Counted from the first letter of the stretch, positions 34,353 through 43,196 are shown. The stretch: 64,000 nt of DNA from Streptomyces canus (GCF_030815415.1 NZ_JAUSWW010000001.1:6262001-6326000), one strand, 5' to 3'. Translations and numbers: made by a program. Notes: generated by a model not told the origin, from the sequence alone.

Positions 34353-34868
34353 ATGGACGTCGTCTTCTACCTCGTACCCAGCCTCATGCTGGCCGGAGTT
34401 CTCTACCTCTCCTACCGGGTGCTGCGGCGCTCGCTGCAGATCCGCAGTGCCTGGAACAGCGGGCTGACGGCCGAGGGGCGCTGTCTGCGGGTGTTCACGA
34501 CGATGCACGGCGGCGGTGGCGACTCGTCCGTGAGCACCACGCTGCACCATGTCTACGAGTTCACCGCCCGCGACGGCCGCACGGTCCGCTTCGAGGAGGA
34601 GAACGGGCCGGCGACCAACCTCGAGGGCGACTTCGTCACCATCCACTACGCCGAGGGCCAGAACGTGGTCGCCACGGCCAAGCCGCCGCAGCGTGGCAGG
34701 CTGGCGGCGTCCACTGTGGGCATCCTGGCGTTCCTCGGGGTGTTCGTGGTGTTCTGCGTCGGCTTCATGGTCACGTTTCACGCGATGTCCGACGAGTTCG
34801 GCTTCGGCGACGATGTCGACGACACCACCAACACCGTCGTCGTGGACGGCGTGACGCTGACCCCGTGA
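34353..34868 (+). CDS. DUF3592 family membrane protein (paralogue)
   Basis: A 171-residue protein, same layout as its upstream neighbour (N-terminal helix 3-22; domain 38-108; C-terminal helix about 117-140) with an extra acidic tail. Conserved spots are SAWNSGLTAEGRCLRVF, HHVYEFTARDGRTVRFEEENGPATN and GDFVTIHYAEGQNVVATA. A GGGGGAGCACC site precedes ATG 34353. Likely a tandem duplication. Confidence 0.82.
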   Translation: MDVVFYLVPSLMLAGVLYLSYRVLRRSLQIRSAWNSGLTAEGRCLRVFTTMHGGGGDSSVSTTLHHVYEFTARDGRTVRFEEENGPATNLEGDFVTIHYAEGQNVVATAKPPQRGRLAASTVGILAFLGVFVVFCVGFMVTFHAMSDEFGFGDDVDDTTNTVVVDGVTLTP

Positions 34869-34924
34869 CCCCATGACCTCACGGGTCTCCACATCTGACG
34901 GTCCATCAACTACCGTGCGTCGCC

Positions 34925-36574
34925 ATGGAGTCCAACAGGCGCACGGTCGCGGAACTCGTCGCCGCCCGGTGGGACGATCACCGGCCGGGACTGTGGTTCG
35001 AGGAACGGACGCTCACCCATCACCAGGTCGCGGCCGCCGCCGCGGCCCGGGCGGCACTGCTGACCGACTCGCTGCCGCCGGGCGCCCATATCGGCGTCCT
35101 CCTCGACAACACCCCTGAATATCCCCTCTGGTTGAGCGCGGCCGCCCTCGCCCGCGCCGCCGTCGCCGGCATCAACCCCACCCGCCGCGGCCCCGAACTG
35201 GCCCGCGACATCCTGCACACCGAATGCCGCGTCCTGGTCACCGAGCCGGCCCAGCTGCCTCTGCTGGAGGGCCTCGAACTACCGGGTGTCCAGCTGCTGG
35301 TGACCGGCACCGAGGAGTACGACGCCCTGCTCGCGCCGTACGCCGACGCCCGACCGGACGCCTCCGCCGCCGCTCCGGGCGACCGCCTCCTCCTCTACTT
35401 CACCTCGGGCTCCACCGGCGCGCCCAAAGCCGCGATCTGCACACAGGGCCGACTGGCCGCCGCGGGGCGCGCGCTGGCCGACCAGTTCGGGGTCGGGCCC
35501 GAGGACGTCCACTACATCTGCATGCCGATGTTCCACGGCAACGCGGTGATCGCCGACTGGGCCCCCGCGCTCGCGGCCGGGGCGGGGGTCGCGCTGCGGC
35601 GGCGGTTCTCGGCGTCGGGGTTCCTCGCGGACGTACGGCGCTACCGGGCGACGTACTTCACGTATGTGGGCCGGGCCGTGCAGTACCTCCTGGCCACCCC
35701 GGAGCGCGACGACGACCGGGACAATCCGCTCCGCATGGGCTTCGGCACCGAGGCCGGGGCCGTGGACGCCGCGGCCTTCGAGCGGCGGTTCGGGGTGCGG
35801 TTGGTGGAGGGGTACGGGTCCTCGGAGGGCGGGGCGGCCGTGCAGTGGTCGCCCGGCACGCCGTCCGGAGCCGTCGGACGGGCGGGGCCCGGGCTCGTCG
35901 TCCTCGATCCGGAGTCGCGCAAGGAGTGCCCGGCGGCCCTGTTCGACGCGGCCGGGCGGCTGCTCAACGGCGACGAGGCGATAGGGGAGCTGGTCAACCA
36001 GGGGCCGAACCCCTTCGAGGGCTACTGGCGGAATCCGGAGGCGGAGGGAGAGCGGCGGCGGGACGGCTGGTACTGGACGGGGGACCTGTTCTGCCGGGAC
36101 TCCGACGGCTACCTCTATTTCGCGGGCCGTACGGACGACCGGCTGCGCGTCGACAGCGAGAACCTGGCCGCCGCGATGATCGAGAACATCCTCGCGCGAT
36201 ACGAGGGCGCCGGCGCCGTCGCCGTCTACGCGGTGCCGGATCCGGTGACCGGGGACCAGGTGATGGCGGCGATCGCCGGGAGCTTCGAACCGGAGCGGTT
36301 CGCCGCGTTTCTGGCCGCGCAGCCCGACCTCGGGACGAAGATGGCGCCCCGGTTCGTCCGGGTCGTGGACCGGATGCCGGTCACGGCGACGAACAAGATC
36401 CACCGTGCCCTGCTGCGCAGAGAAGGCTTCCGCTGCACCGACCCGGTCTGGTGGCGCCCACCCGGCGAGCCGACCTACCGGAAACTGACCCCCCAAGACA
36501 TCGAAGGACCCCTCGCTCCCACGAGAGGCCCTTCTGAAGTGCGCCGCCAGGGACTCGAACCCCGGACCCGCTGA
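34925..36574 (+). CDS. AMP-binding acyl-CoA synthetase (FadD-like)
   Basis: A 549-residue adenylate-forming ligase. The P-loop-like YFTSGSTGAPKA lies near 158-169, the A5 motif is GYGSSEG, A7 is YWTGDLF, A8 is FAGRTDDRLRVDSENLAA, and the catalytic lysine is in TATNKIHRALL. It activates a carboxylic acid as acyl-AMP and then CoA ester; chain length is not evident. The last 15 or so residues (PTRGPSEVRRQGLEPRTR) are not protein-like: they are antisense of the terminator and half-tRNA repeat, and the stop codon lies inside the half tRNA. The native C-terminus probably ended near LTPQDIE. Confidence 0.88.
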   Translation: MESNRRTVAELVAARWDDHRPGLWFEERTLTHHQVAAAAAARAALLTDSLPPGAHIGVLLDNTPEYPLWLSAAALARAAVAGINPTRRGPELARDILHTECRVLVTEPAQLPLLEGLELPGVQLLVTGTEEYDALLAPYADARPDASAAAPGDRLLLYFTSGSTGAPKAAICTQGRLAAAGRALADQFGVGPEDVHYICMPMFHGNAVIADWAPALAAGAGVALRRRFSASGFLADVRRYRATYFTYVGRAVQYLLATPERDDDRDNPLRMGFGTEAGAVDAAAFERRFGVRLVEGYGSSEGGAAVQWSPGTPSGAVGRAGPGLVVLDPESRKECPAALFDAAGRLLNGDEAIGELVNQGPNPFEGYWRNPEAEGERRRDGWYWTGDLFCRDSDGYLYFAGRTDDRLRVDSENLAAAMIENILARYEGAGAVAVYAVPDPVTGDQVMAAIAGSFEPERFAAFLAAQPDLGTKMAPRFVRVVDRMPVTATNKIHRALLRREGFRCTDPVWWRPPGEPTYRKLTPQDIEGPLAPTRGPSEVRRQGLEPRTR

Positions 36575-36838
36575 TGCTGCATCCCCCGGGGGACAACCCC
36601 CGGACCCCGGGCCGCTGCCGGGCGCATCCCCAGCTGTGCCTGTGGCGCGAGGGAGCAGCGGCGTCATGCCGAAGGGCCCCTCGCTCCCACGAGAGGCCCT
36701 TCTGAAGTGCGCCGCCAGGGACTCGAACCCCGGACCCGCTGATGCTGCATCCCCCGGGGGACAACCCCCGGACCCCCGGCCGCTGCCGGGCGCACCCCCA
36801 GCTGTGCCTGTGGCGCGAGGGAGCAGCGGCGTCATGCC
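36503..36838 (-). repeat. two tandem 168-bp repeats, each with a half tRNA-Lys and a terminator
   Basis: Units 36503-36670 and 36671-36838 lead with the same 168-bp spacing into the intact tRNA-Lys at 36876. Half tRNAs are at 36540-36575 and 36708-36743. They switch at the same base as in locus 1 to the same junction sequence (GCTGCATCCCCCGGGGG, then ACAACCCCCGGACCCC). The rest of the unit, including the terminator stem, is different from locus 1. Confidence 0.9.
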
Positions 36839-36875
36839 GAAGGGCCCCTCGCTCCCACGAGAGGCCCTTCTGAAG

Positions 36876-36949
36876 TGCGCCGCCAGGGACTCGAACCCCG
36901 GACCCGCTGATTAAGAGTCAGCTGCTCTAACCAACTGAGCTAGCGGCGC
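36876..36949 (-). tRNA. tRNA-Lys (anticodon CUU), copy 2
   Basis: Base-for-base identical to the copy at 30316, with no encoded CCA. A GAGGCCC-type hairpin follows on its downstream side. The 97 bp between this gene and the IclR gene hold no gene. Confidence 0.97.
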
Positions 36950-37046
36950 ATGACTCTCGCCAGCTGCATTTTCTTGCCTCGCGGCCGGCGACGAAGAAAA
37001 TAGTACCCGGTCCTGGGGCGTGCTTTTGACCACCGGTGGGCGGTCC

Positions 37047-37805
37047 TCAGATGGCGAGGCTCAGCAGTACCGGGGCCGCGTTCCTGTTTAGGGCGTCCGC
37101 CGCCTGGCGGAGCCGGTGGGCGTGCTCGACGGGGAGGGAGAGGGCCAGGCAGCCCACCGACGAGCCCGCGGTGATCGGGACGGCCGCGCAGACCGTGCCC
37201 ACCGCGTACTCCTGGAGGTCGAGGTGGGGCACCGTCGGTGGCTGGGACTCCAGGCGGGACAGCAGGAGCTTGTCGCTGGTGATGGTCCGCGAGGTGAGGC
37301 GGGCCATCTTGTGCCGGGAGAGGTGGTCGCGGCGGCTGTTGTTGTCCAGCTGGCCCAGCAGGCTCTTGCCGAGCGCGGTGGCGTGGGCGGAGTAGCGGAA
37401 GTCGACCCACTCGTTGACCACCGGGGTCGTGGGCCCGTCCGCGTACTGGGTGATGGTGACCTCGCCGTCCACGTAACGGCTGAGATAGACGGCCGCGCCG
37501 ACCGAGTCGCGCAGCCGGTCCAGCGTGCGCTGGAGCGTCTCGCGCAAGGCCTGCTCACGGTCGTGCGCGGAGCCGAGGCGGGTCAGCGCGTCCCCCGTGA
37601 CGTACGCGCCGTCGGCGACCTGCTCGACGTAGCCCTCGCGGCGCAGCATCAGCAGGAGCGTGGTCAGGCGCTCCGGGTCGATGTCGGTCTGCTTGGCGAG
37701 CTCGGTATCGGTGACTCCGGTGGTGTGCCGCGCCACGGCCTCCAGGACGCGCAGCGCGTCCTGGGCCGAGTGGTTCGGCGCGGTCGGCTCGTGCTTCAGC
37801 GCCAC
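37047..37805 (-). CDS. IclR-family transcriptional regulator
   Basis: A 252-residue regulator. The winged helix occupies about 10-70 (ALRVLEAVARHTTGVTDTELAKQTDIDPERLTTLLLMLRREGYV). The IclR effector domain covers 85-250 and carries SAHATALGKSLLGQL and the C-terminal AVPITAGSSVGCLALSLP. GTG 37805 follows GGGGGAA. Effectors of the family are usually small organic acids or aromatics. It sits at the edge of the transport/catabolic cluster at 39.5-47.2 kb, separated by an inserted TnpB element, and may be that cluster's regulator (inference). Confidence 0.88.
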   Translation of the reverse strand: MALKHEPTAPNHSAQDALRVLEAVARHTTGVTDTELAKQTDIDPERLTTLLLMLRREGYVEQVADGAYVTGDALTRLGSAHDREQALRETLQRTLDRLRDSVGAAVYLSRYVDGEVTITQYADGPTTPVVNEWVDFRYSAHATALGKSLLGQLDNNSRRDHLSRHKMARLTSRTITSDKLLLSRLESQPPTVPHLDLQEYAVGTVCAAVPITAGSSVGCLALSLPVEHAHRLRQAADALNRNAAPVLLSLAI

Positions 37806-38245
37806 GGTGTTCCCCCTGCGCTCAGTCGCTCTACAACTGGGGCCGTAATCCGGACAGCTAATCCTCTCTACGATAACGGGCAAGAGGCTTGAAGTGAGGG
37901 CCTGTTGACGATATTCCATCCCTCTCAGCAGGGGCGCTGGCCCGTTGGCATATGCCAAAGTCATGCCCCAGTGACGGGACCTCGCACATCGGGCCCTTCA
38001 CCTTTTTCTTGCGGGGAGGAGTCGTATCCGGTTGTCGCGACGCGGAGCGTCGCCGCATCCGGTTCAGGGCGCGGAGCGCTCGTACGGCAGTCGGCCCTTG
38101 CCGAGGTGATGCGAACGCGTGTGCCTGTGATCGCTGGTCGGGGTGGTGGCTGTGGGAACGGGGGGCGTTTGTGCGGCTGTCGTACGTATGGTCCACAAGG
38201 GTTCGGGACGGCACGGTGTCCCGGCCGGGGACCGTGAGGGGCGAG
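37806..38245. other. 440-bp gap: IclR promoter region and left flank of the TnpB element
   Basis: Contains the IclR leader, the palindrome at 37945, and further right a hairpin GCGACGC-GGA-GCGTCGC (38037-38053). That hairpin may belong to the left end of the TnpB element. A second stem (GGGAC/GTCCC near 38205-38222) precedes the TnpB start. No gene supported. Confidence 0.5.
37945..37958. promoter_or_regulatory. palindrome TTGGCATATGCCAA
   Basis: Perfect 14-bp palindrome 140 bp upstream of the IclR start. Its 12-bp core TGGCATATGCCA recurs at 52750. A candidate autoregulatory site of the IclR protein. Confidence 0.5.
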
Positions 38246-39467
38246 ATGGCGCAGATGAGGGTGGCTGCGAAGGTCGGGCATGCCCGTTGCACCTACCGGC
38301 TGCGCGTGTCGTCCACCGCCCGCACCGCCCTGGCGGCAGAGTGGGACCGATGCCGCTGGCTGTGGAACGAGTGCGTCGCCAAGTCCAGGGCCGTACACCT
38401 GCACAACAGGGCCACCGGCCAGAAGGCCACGTGCGGCCCGGCTCAGCTCGACAGGATGCTGACCGAGGCCCGCACTCGTACGCCGTGGCTGCGTGAGGGC
38501 TCGTCGGTTGTCCAGCAGCAGGTCATCCGCGACTTCGGCACGTCCCGGGCCAAGGCGCACAAGGACATCACAGGGCGCCTGCCCATGGCGCGCCGGGCCG
38601 GGATGCCGAAGTGGAAGTCCAAACGCGAGGTACTGCCGACGCTCAACTACACGAAGCGCGGGTTCCGGTTGAAGGACGGCCTGCTGCACCTGGCGGGCGG
38701 CATCGTCGTGGCGGTGGTGTGGTCGCGGGAACTGCCGGCGGAGCCGTCCTCGGTTCGCGTGTACCAGGACAGCGTCGGGCATTGGTACTGCTCGTTCGTT
38801 GTCCCCGCCCAGGTCCAGCCCCTGCCGGAGACCGGGCGCGTGCTCGGCGTCGACTGGGGCGTGAAGGAGACGGCGACCACCACGTCCGACGCGCACGACC
38901 TGCCGCACGCCGGGCACGGTAAGAAGGCCCAGACAAAGCTGACCCGGTAACGACCGGATGATGGCCCGTCGCAAGCCGAAGAAGGGCAAGCCCGGATCGA
39001 AGGGCTACCGCGAGGCGAAGAAACTGCGGGCGAAGGCGCACAAGAAGGTCGCGAGGCAGCGTGAGGACACCGGTCGTAAGTGGGCCAAGAAGGTTGTCCT
39101 CGACCACGACGCCATCGCGGTCGAGGACTTCCGTTCGAACTTCCTGGCCAAGAGCACCATGGCCCGCAAGGCCGCTGACGCCGCCATCGGCGCCACCAAG
39201 GCCGCTCTGATCGAGATGGGCCGCAAACACGGGCGGGACATCCGCCTCGTACACCCCGCGCACACCACGATGGACTGCGCGCGCTGCGATGCGAGAGCCA
39301 AGCACGCACTGCCGCTGGGTGAGCGCACCTACACCTGCACCGCGTGCGGAAACGTGTCCCCACGGGACAAGAACTCCGCACGCGTCATGCTCGTCCGGGC
39401 AGGTCTCAACCCGGCTGGTGCTGAGGGCGTAAGACCTCCTGGAGCGCTGCTCCAGGAGGCAGCCTGA
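38246..39467 (+). pseudogene. TnpB (IS605/IS1341-type RNA-guided nuclease), one-base frameshift
   Basis: The first part (MAQMRVAAKVGHARCTYRLRV to KAQTKLTR) stops at 38948-38950; the frame resumes as YDRMMARRKPKKGKPG if one A is removed from the TAACGAC at that point. Together they form a full TnpB of about 406 residues. RuvC aspartate is in GVDWGVKET, glutamate in IAVEDF, the zinc ribbon is CARCDARAKHAL to CTACG, and the last aspartate is in RDKNSARV. No TnpA is present. A single inserted base has inactivated it, unless it is a sequencing error. Confidence 0.88.
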
Positions 39468-39506
39468 GCCAGGAATCCCCTCCCCCTTCAGGGAGTGGAG
39501 GATTCA
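39435..39506 (+). ncRNA. right-end hairpins of the TnpB element, probable omega-RNA region
   Basis: CCTCCTGGAGC-GCT-GCTCCAGGAGG spans the last tnpB codons, followed by the end hairpin. In active elements the guide (omega) RNA overlaps the tnpB 3' end and the right end in this way. Position inferred from the family; the guide would lie just beyond 39510. Confidence 0.5.
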
Positions 39507-39516
39507 ATTCTTGTAG

Positions 39517-40308
39517 TCAGAGCACCGCGCTGAGAAATTCCCGGGTCCGGTCCTTCGCCGGCTCGCTGAAGATCTTCTCCGGCGGACCGGACTCGATGAT
39601 CCGCCCGGAGTCGAACATCAGGACCTGGTCCGAGATGTCCCGGGCGAAATTCATCTCGTGGGTCACACAGAGCATCGTGATGTCGGTGGTGCGGGCGATG
39701 TCCCGGAGCACGTCCAGGACGCCCGCGACCAGCTCCGGGTCCAGCGCGGAGGTCACCTCGTCCAGCAGCAGCACCTTCGGCCGCATCGCCAGCGCCCGCG
39801 CGATCGCCACCCGCTGCTGCTGGCCGCCGGAGAGCTGGGAGGGACGGGCGTCGCACTTGTCGGCCAGGCCCACCAGGTCCAGGAGGTCCCGGGCGCGCTC
39901 CTCCGCCTCGTCCTTGGACATGCCGAGGACGGTGACGGGCGCCTCGGTGATGTTCCTGAGCGCCGACATGTTCGGGAACAGGTTGAACTGCTGGAACACC
40001 ATGCCGATCTGCTTGCGGATCTCGCGGACCTGCTTCTCCGGCGCGGGGAACAGCTGCTGCCCGTCGACGGTGATGATCCCCTCGTCGGGCTTGGTCAGCG
40101 TCATCAGCAGCCGCAGGATCGTGGTCTTGCCCGACCCGGAGGGCCCGATGAGGGTGACGTGCTTGCCGGCCTCGACGGAGAAGTCCAGATGGTCCAGGAC
40201 GGTGTTGTCCCCGAACCGCTTGGTGACCTGCTCGAGGCGGATCAGCTCGCCGCCGGGCCGCTTGTCGGCGGGGTTCATGTCGGGGGTCTGCTCGATGTCA
40301 GTGGACAA
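39517..40308 (-). CDS. ehuA: EhuA-type ABC transporter ATPase
   Basis: A 263-residue polar amino-acid/ectoine-type ATPase. Walker A is GPSGSGKTT (about 53-61), Q-loop FQQFNLFP, signature LSGGQQQRVAIARAL, Walker B VLLLDEVTSALDPE. The start is a TTG (40308) that overlaps the upstream permease by 11 bp. Last gene of ehuBCDA; its stop is only 7 bp from the TnpB element end, so any original downstream sequence may have been displaced. The symbol follows family resemblance; the substrate is not proven. Confidence 0.85.
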   Translation of the reverse strand: MSTDIEQTPDMNPADKRPGGELIRLEQVTKRFGDNTVLDHLDFSVEAGKHVTLIGPSGSGKTTILRLLMTLTKPDEGIITVDGQQLFPAPEKQVREIRKQIGMVFQQFNLFPNMSALRNITEAPVTVLGMSKDEAEERARDLLDLVGLADKCDARPSQLSGGQQQRVAIARALAMRPKVLLLDEVTSALDPELVAGVLDVLRDIARTTDITMLCVTHEMNFARDISDQVLMFDSGRIIESGPPEKIFSEPAKDRTREFLSAVL

Positions 40309-40948
40309 GACGACGCTCCAGGGCTCGCACGAGGAGGGAGGCCAGATAGGCGATGAGGATGAAGGCCACGCCGATCACGGTCAGCGGCTCGGTGAACTGG
40401 AAGGTCTCCTGGGCGAAGAGCTTCGCCTGCCCGAGCATGTCGAGGACGGTGATCGCCATCAGCAGCGGCGTGTCCTTCAGCATGGCGATGACGTAGTTGC
40501 CGAGCGCGGGGACGACCCGGCGGATCGCCTGCGGCAGGATCACCACCCGCCACGTCCTGGTCACCGGCAGGTTCAGTGCCGTCGCGGCCTCCCACTGGCC
40601 GACGGGCACCGCCTCGATGCCGGCCCGGTAGACCTGCATCGTGTACGTCGAGTAGTGCAGGCCGATCGCGAAGACGCCGGTGGTCAGCGCCGAGAACGTC
40701 AGGCCCCACTCGGGCAGTACGTAGAAGAGGAAGAACAGCTGCACCAGCAGCGGGGTGTTCCGGATGAACTCGGTGACCGCGCCCACCGGCCAGGTCACCC
40801 ACCGGGTCGGCGCCCGCATCAGCAGCGCCCACACCAGGCCCAGCGCGAAGGAGATCACCGAGCCCAGCGCCAGCGCCTGCAGGGTGACCAGCAGACCGTC
40901 CCAGAACTGCGGCATGAAGTCGCCGACCGCTCCCCAGTCCCACTTCAT
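40298..40948 (-). CDS. ehuD: EhuD-type ABC transporter permease
   Basis: A 216-residue HisM/GlnP-type permease with five helices and the EAA loop (AATALNLPVTRTWRVVILPQAIRRVVPALGNYVIAMLKDTPLL). ATG overlaps the EhuC stop by four bases. It forms a heterodimer with EhuC. Confidence 0.87.
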   Translation of the reverse strand: MKWDWGAVGDFMPQFWDGLLVTLQALALGSVISFALGLVWALLMRAPTRWVTWPVGAVTEFIRNTPLLVQLFFLFYVLPEWGLTFSALTTGVFAIGLHYSTYTMQVYRAGIEAVPVGQWEAATALNLPVTRTWRVVILPQAIRRVVPALGNYVIAMLKDTPLLMAITVLDMLGQAKLFAQETFQFTEPLTVIGVAFILIAYLASLLVRALERRLVH

Positions 40949-41679
40949 CCGAGAACACCACCCGAGGAGGAGGCGCCGACACCGGTCGTCTCGGCGCGTT
41001 TGAGTTCATGCGCGGAGATCCCGCGCGCCGGGGTCTTCCCGACTCCCGCCTTCAGCTTTTTCTCGAGCCCGCGCATCACACGGGTGAGCAGGAAGGCGAT
41101 CACGAAGTAGATGGCCAGCAGATACGTGTAGATCTCCTGGCTCTCCTGAAGCGCCAGCCGCACCAGGTTGCCGCTGAACGCCAGGTCGCCCATGCCGATG
41201 ATCGACACCAGCGCGGTGCCCTTGAGCAGCTCGATCAGCAGGTTGGAGAACGGCGGGATCATCTCCGGCACCGCCTGCGGCAGCAGGATCAGCCTGAGCC
41301 GCTGCCAGGGCGTGAAGCTGAGCGCGATCCCGCCCTCCTTCTGCGCCGGGTCGACCGCGTTCAGAGCGCCGCGCACGATCTCCGAGCCGTACGCGCCGTA
41401 GGTGAGCCCGAGCGCCAGTGTGCCCGCCCACATCGGCACCAGCTGCCAGCCGAAGGAGATCGGCAGCACGAAGTACACCCAGAAGATCATGATGAGCGCC
41501 GAGGTCCCGCGGAACACCTCGGTGTAGAAGCCGGCGAGGAAGCGCACGATCCACAGTCGATGGGTGCGCGCGACACCGACGACGAACGAGACGGCGGCCG
41601 CCAGCAGGGCGCTGAAGACGAGCAGTTGGACGGTCGTCCACACGCCCTTGAGTACGAGTTCCCACAGTCCGGTGGTCAT
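40945..41679 (-). CDS. ehuC: EhuC-type ABC transporter permease
   Basis: A 244-residue permease with the same fold. The EAA loop is IALSFTPWQRLRLILLPQAVPEMIPPFSNLLIELLKGTALV, and a cytoplasmic C-terminal extension follows. Start ATG 41679 overlaps the EhuB stop (ATGA); a frame three codons longer exists. Confidence 0.87.
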   Translation of the reverse strand: MTTGLWELVLKGVWTTVQLLVFSALLAAAVSFVVGVARTHRLWIVRFLAGFYTEVFRGTSALIMIFWVYFVLPISFGWQLVPMWAGTLALGLTYGAYGSEIVRGALNAVDPAQKEGGIALSFTPWQRLRLILLPQAVPEMIPPFSNLLIELLKGTALVSIIGMGDLAFSGNLVRLALQESQEIYTYLLAIYFVIAFLLTRVMRGLEKKLKAGVGKTPARGISAHELKRAETTGVGASSSGGVLG

Positions 41680-42605
41680 CCGCCGCACAGCTCCTTCGCG
41701 GTGAGGTCGGTCATCTCGGCCTCCGTGAACCCGAAGGGCCGCAGGATCCGGAACAGCTCCCCGCTCTTCTTCAGCTTCCGCAGCTCCACGTTGAAGGCGT
41801 CCCGCAGCTTCGTCTCGGTCAGCCGGAACGCGAACGCGCCCCCGTCGACATGCGGTTTGCCGTCCACCAGGGGCGCGAAGGCCTTGGTGGCCTCGGTCTT
41901 GGCGGACTTCTTGACGACCTCGCGGGTGGTGAGCGCGGTACCGGCGAAGACATCGGCCCGCCCGGACTCGACGGCGTTCAGCCCCGCGACCTGATCGGGG
42001 ACGATGAGGATGTCGCTCTCCTTGTACCCCGCGTCGACGGCGTACTGGATCTCGGCATACCCGGTCCCGGTGGCGAACTTGGCCTTCTTCTCGACGACGT
42101 CCTGGTAGTCGTGCAGCCCCTTGGGATTGCCCTTGCGCACGATGAACGAATCGAGCATCTGGTAGTCCGGATCGGCGAAGATGACCTGGTCACAGCGCTC
42201 GGGATTCACATACATCCCGGCGGCGACCACATCGAACTGCTGTGAGTTCAGTCCCGGAATGAGCGACCCGAACTCGGTGGGCACGGGCTGTACGCGATCG
42301 ACCCCCAGCCGCTTGAAGATGGCCTTCGCGAGCTCGGGCGCCTCGCCGGTCAGCTCGCCGTCCTTGTCGATGTAGCCGAAGGGGATCTCGCCGGCGATTC
42401 CCAGCCGTACGACACCTGCCGCCCTGAGGCGTTCGAGCAGATCACCGCCGTCCGTCGTCGACGCCGTGGCCACCCGCGAGCAGCCCGCGGCCCCCAGCGC
42501 ACCGAGCGCCGCCACCCCCGCGAGCAGCGATCGGCGAGTGGTTCCGGGCGTGCTTCTGTCGGTCCGAACGTCGTTTCGAATGTCGTTTCGTATCGGTGGA
42601 GCCAT
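41676..42605 (-). CDS. ehuB: EhuB-type substrate-binding lipoprotein
   Basis: A 309-residue periplasmic-type binding protein. TTRRSLLAG and the lipobox GALGAAGC (Cys 42) mark a Tat lipoprotein. The SBP_bac_3 domain covers 55-305 (GVVRLGIAGEIPFGYIDKDGELTGEAPELAKAIFKRLGV, as in ectoine-binding EhuB). The N-terminus encodes RNDIRNDVR through two GTCGTTTCG repeats, which might be an operator overlapping codons 6-12. First gene of the operon; divergent from the DUF3830 gene with 87 bp between. Confidence 0.85.
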   Translation of the reverse strand: MAPPIRNDIRNDVRTDRSTPGTTRRSLLAGVAALGALGAAGCSRVATASTTDGGDLLERLRAAGVVRLGIAGEIPFGYIDKDGELTGEAPELAKAIFKRLGVDRVQPVPTEFGSLIPGLNSQQFDVVAAGMYVNPERCDQVIFADPDYQMLDSFIVRKGNPKGLHDYQDVVEKKAKFATGTGYAEIQYAVDAGYKESDILIVPDQVAGLNAVESGRADVFAGTALTTREVVKKSAKTEATKAFAPLVDGKPHVDGGAFAFRLTETKLRDAFNVELRKLKKSGELFRILRPFGFTEAEMTDLTAKELCGG

Positions 42606-42692
42606 GGCGGCGCGGCTACCCGACCGGATGCGACTTATGCCGATCGATTCGAGCCCGATCCTGACCGAGGCGCCCTTGACCGGCGGGGGACC

Positions 42693-43196
42693 ATGGAACG
42701 TATGGCTGACCGCTACATCGAAGTCTCGCTGGTCAAGCGGGGGATCACCGGTACGGCGAAGCTGCTGGACGATCGTGCGCCGATCACCTGCGCGGCCGTC
42801 TGGGATTCCCTCCCGCTCGCCGGCGACGTCTATCACGCGAAATACGCCCGCAATGAGATCTACGCCCTTTTCCCGCCTTTCGCGAAAACGGAGCCACCCC
42901 TGGAAAATCCGACAGTTACCCCCATCCCTGGAGATCTCTGCTATTTCTCCTTCGCGGGTACGGAACTGGGCACCAAGTCCTACGGCTACGACCGCGAGGT
43001 CCGCGCGGGCACGACGGTGGTCGACCTGGCCCTCTTCTACGAGCGCAACAACCTGCTCCTCAACGGCGACGTGGGCTGGGTGCCCGGCATCGTCTGGGGA
43101 GAGGTGGTGGAGGGGCTGGCGGAGCTGGCCGAGGGGTGCAACGACCTCTGGCGGTCAGGGGCGTCGGGGGAGACGCTCAGCTTCCGGAGGGCGTGA
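42693..43196 (+). CDS. DUF3830 (cyclophilin-like fold) protein
   Basis: A 167-residue protein of the DUF3830 family (MADRYIEVSLVKRGITGTAKLLDDRAP, then CAAVWDSLPL, GDVYHAKYARNEIYAL, PGDLCYFSF). The family is predicted to have a cyclophilin-like barrel and occurs with amino-acid racemases and amidases in catabolic loci; no activity is known to me. ATG 42693 follows GGGGGA; ATG 42702 is possible. Its end overlaps the convergent amidase gene by 20 bp. Confidence 0.85.
   Translation: MERMADRYIEVSLVKRGITGTAKLLDDRAPITCAAVWDSLPLAGDVYHAKYARNEIYALFPPFAKTEPPLENPTVTPIPGDLCYFSFAGTELGTKSYGYDREVRAGTTVVDLALFYERNNLLLNGDVGWVPGIVWGEVVEGLAELAEGCNDLWRSGASGETLSFRRA

Larger units (their letters stand above)
38030..39510 (+). 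mobile_element. TnpB-only IS605-family element (left end approximate)
   Basis: The right end is clear: after tnpB come a perfect 11-bp hairpin (39435-39459) and the subterminal imperfect hairpin 39472-39506, whose GAATCC/GGATTC arms and TTCAA boundary are usual for this family. The left end cannot be fixed by eye. It lies between the hairpin at 38037 and the tnpB start. The element separates the IclR gene from the ABC transporter operon. Confidence 0.65.

Noticed and set aside
36636..36914. 92-codon frame over the second repeat locus
   Set aside because: Same antisense half-tRNA artefact.
39517..42605. Complete ectoine utilisation operon
   Set aside because: The importer is ectoine-like, but none of the expected EutB, EutC, EutD or EutE enzymes is present in the window.
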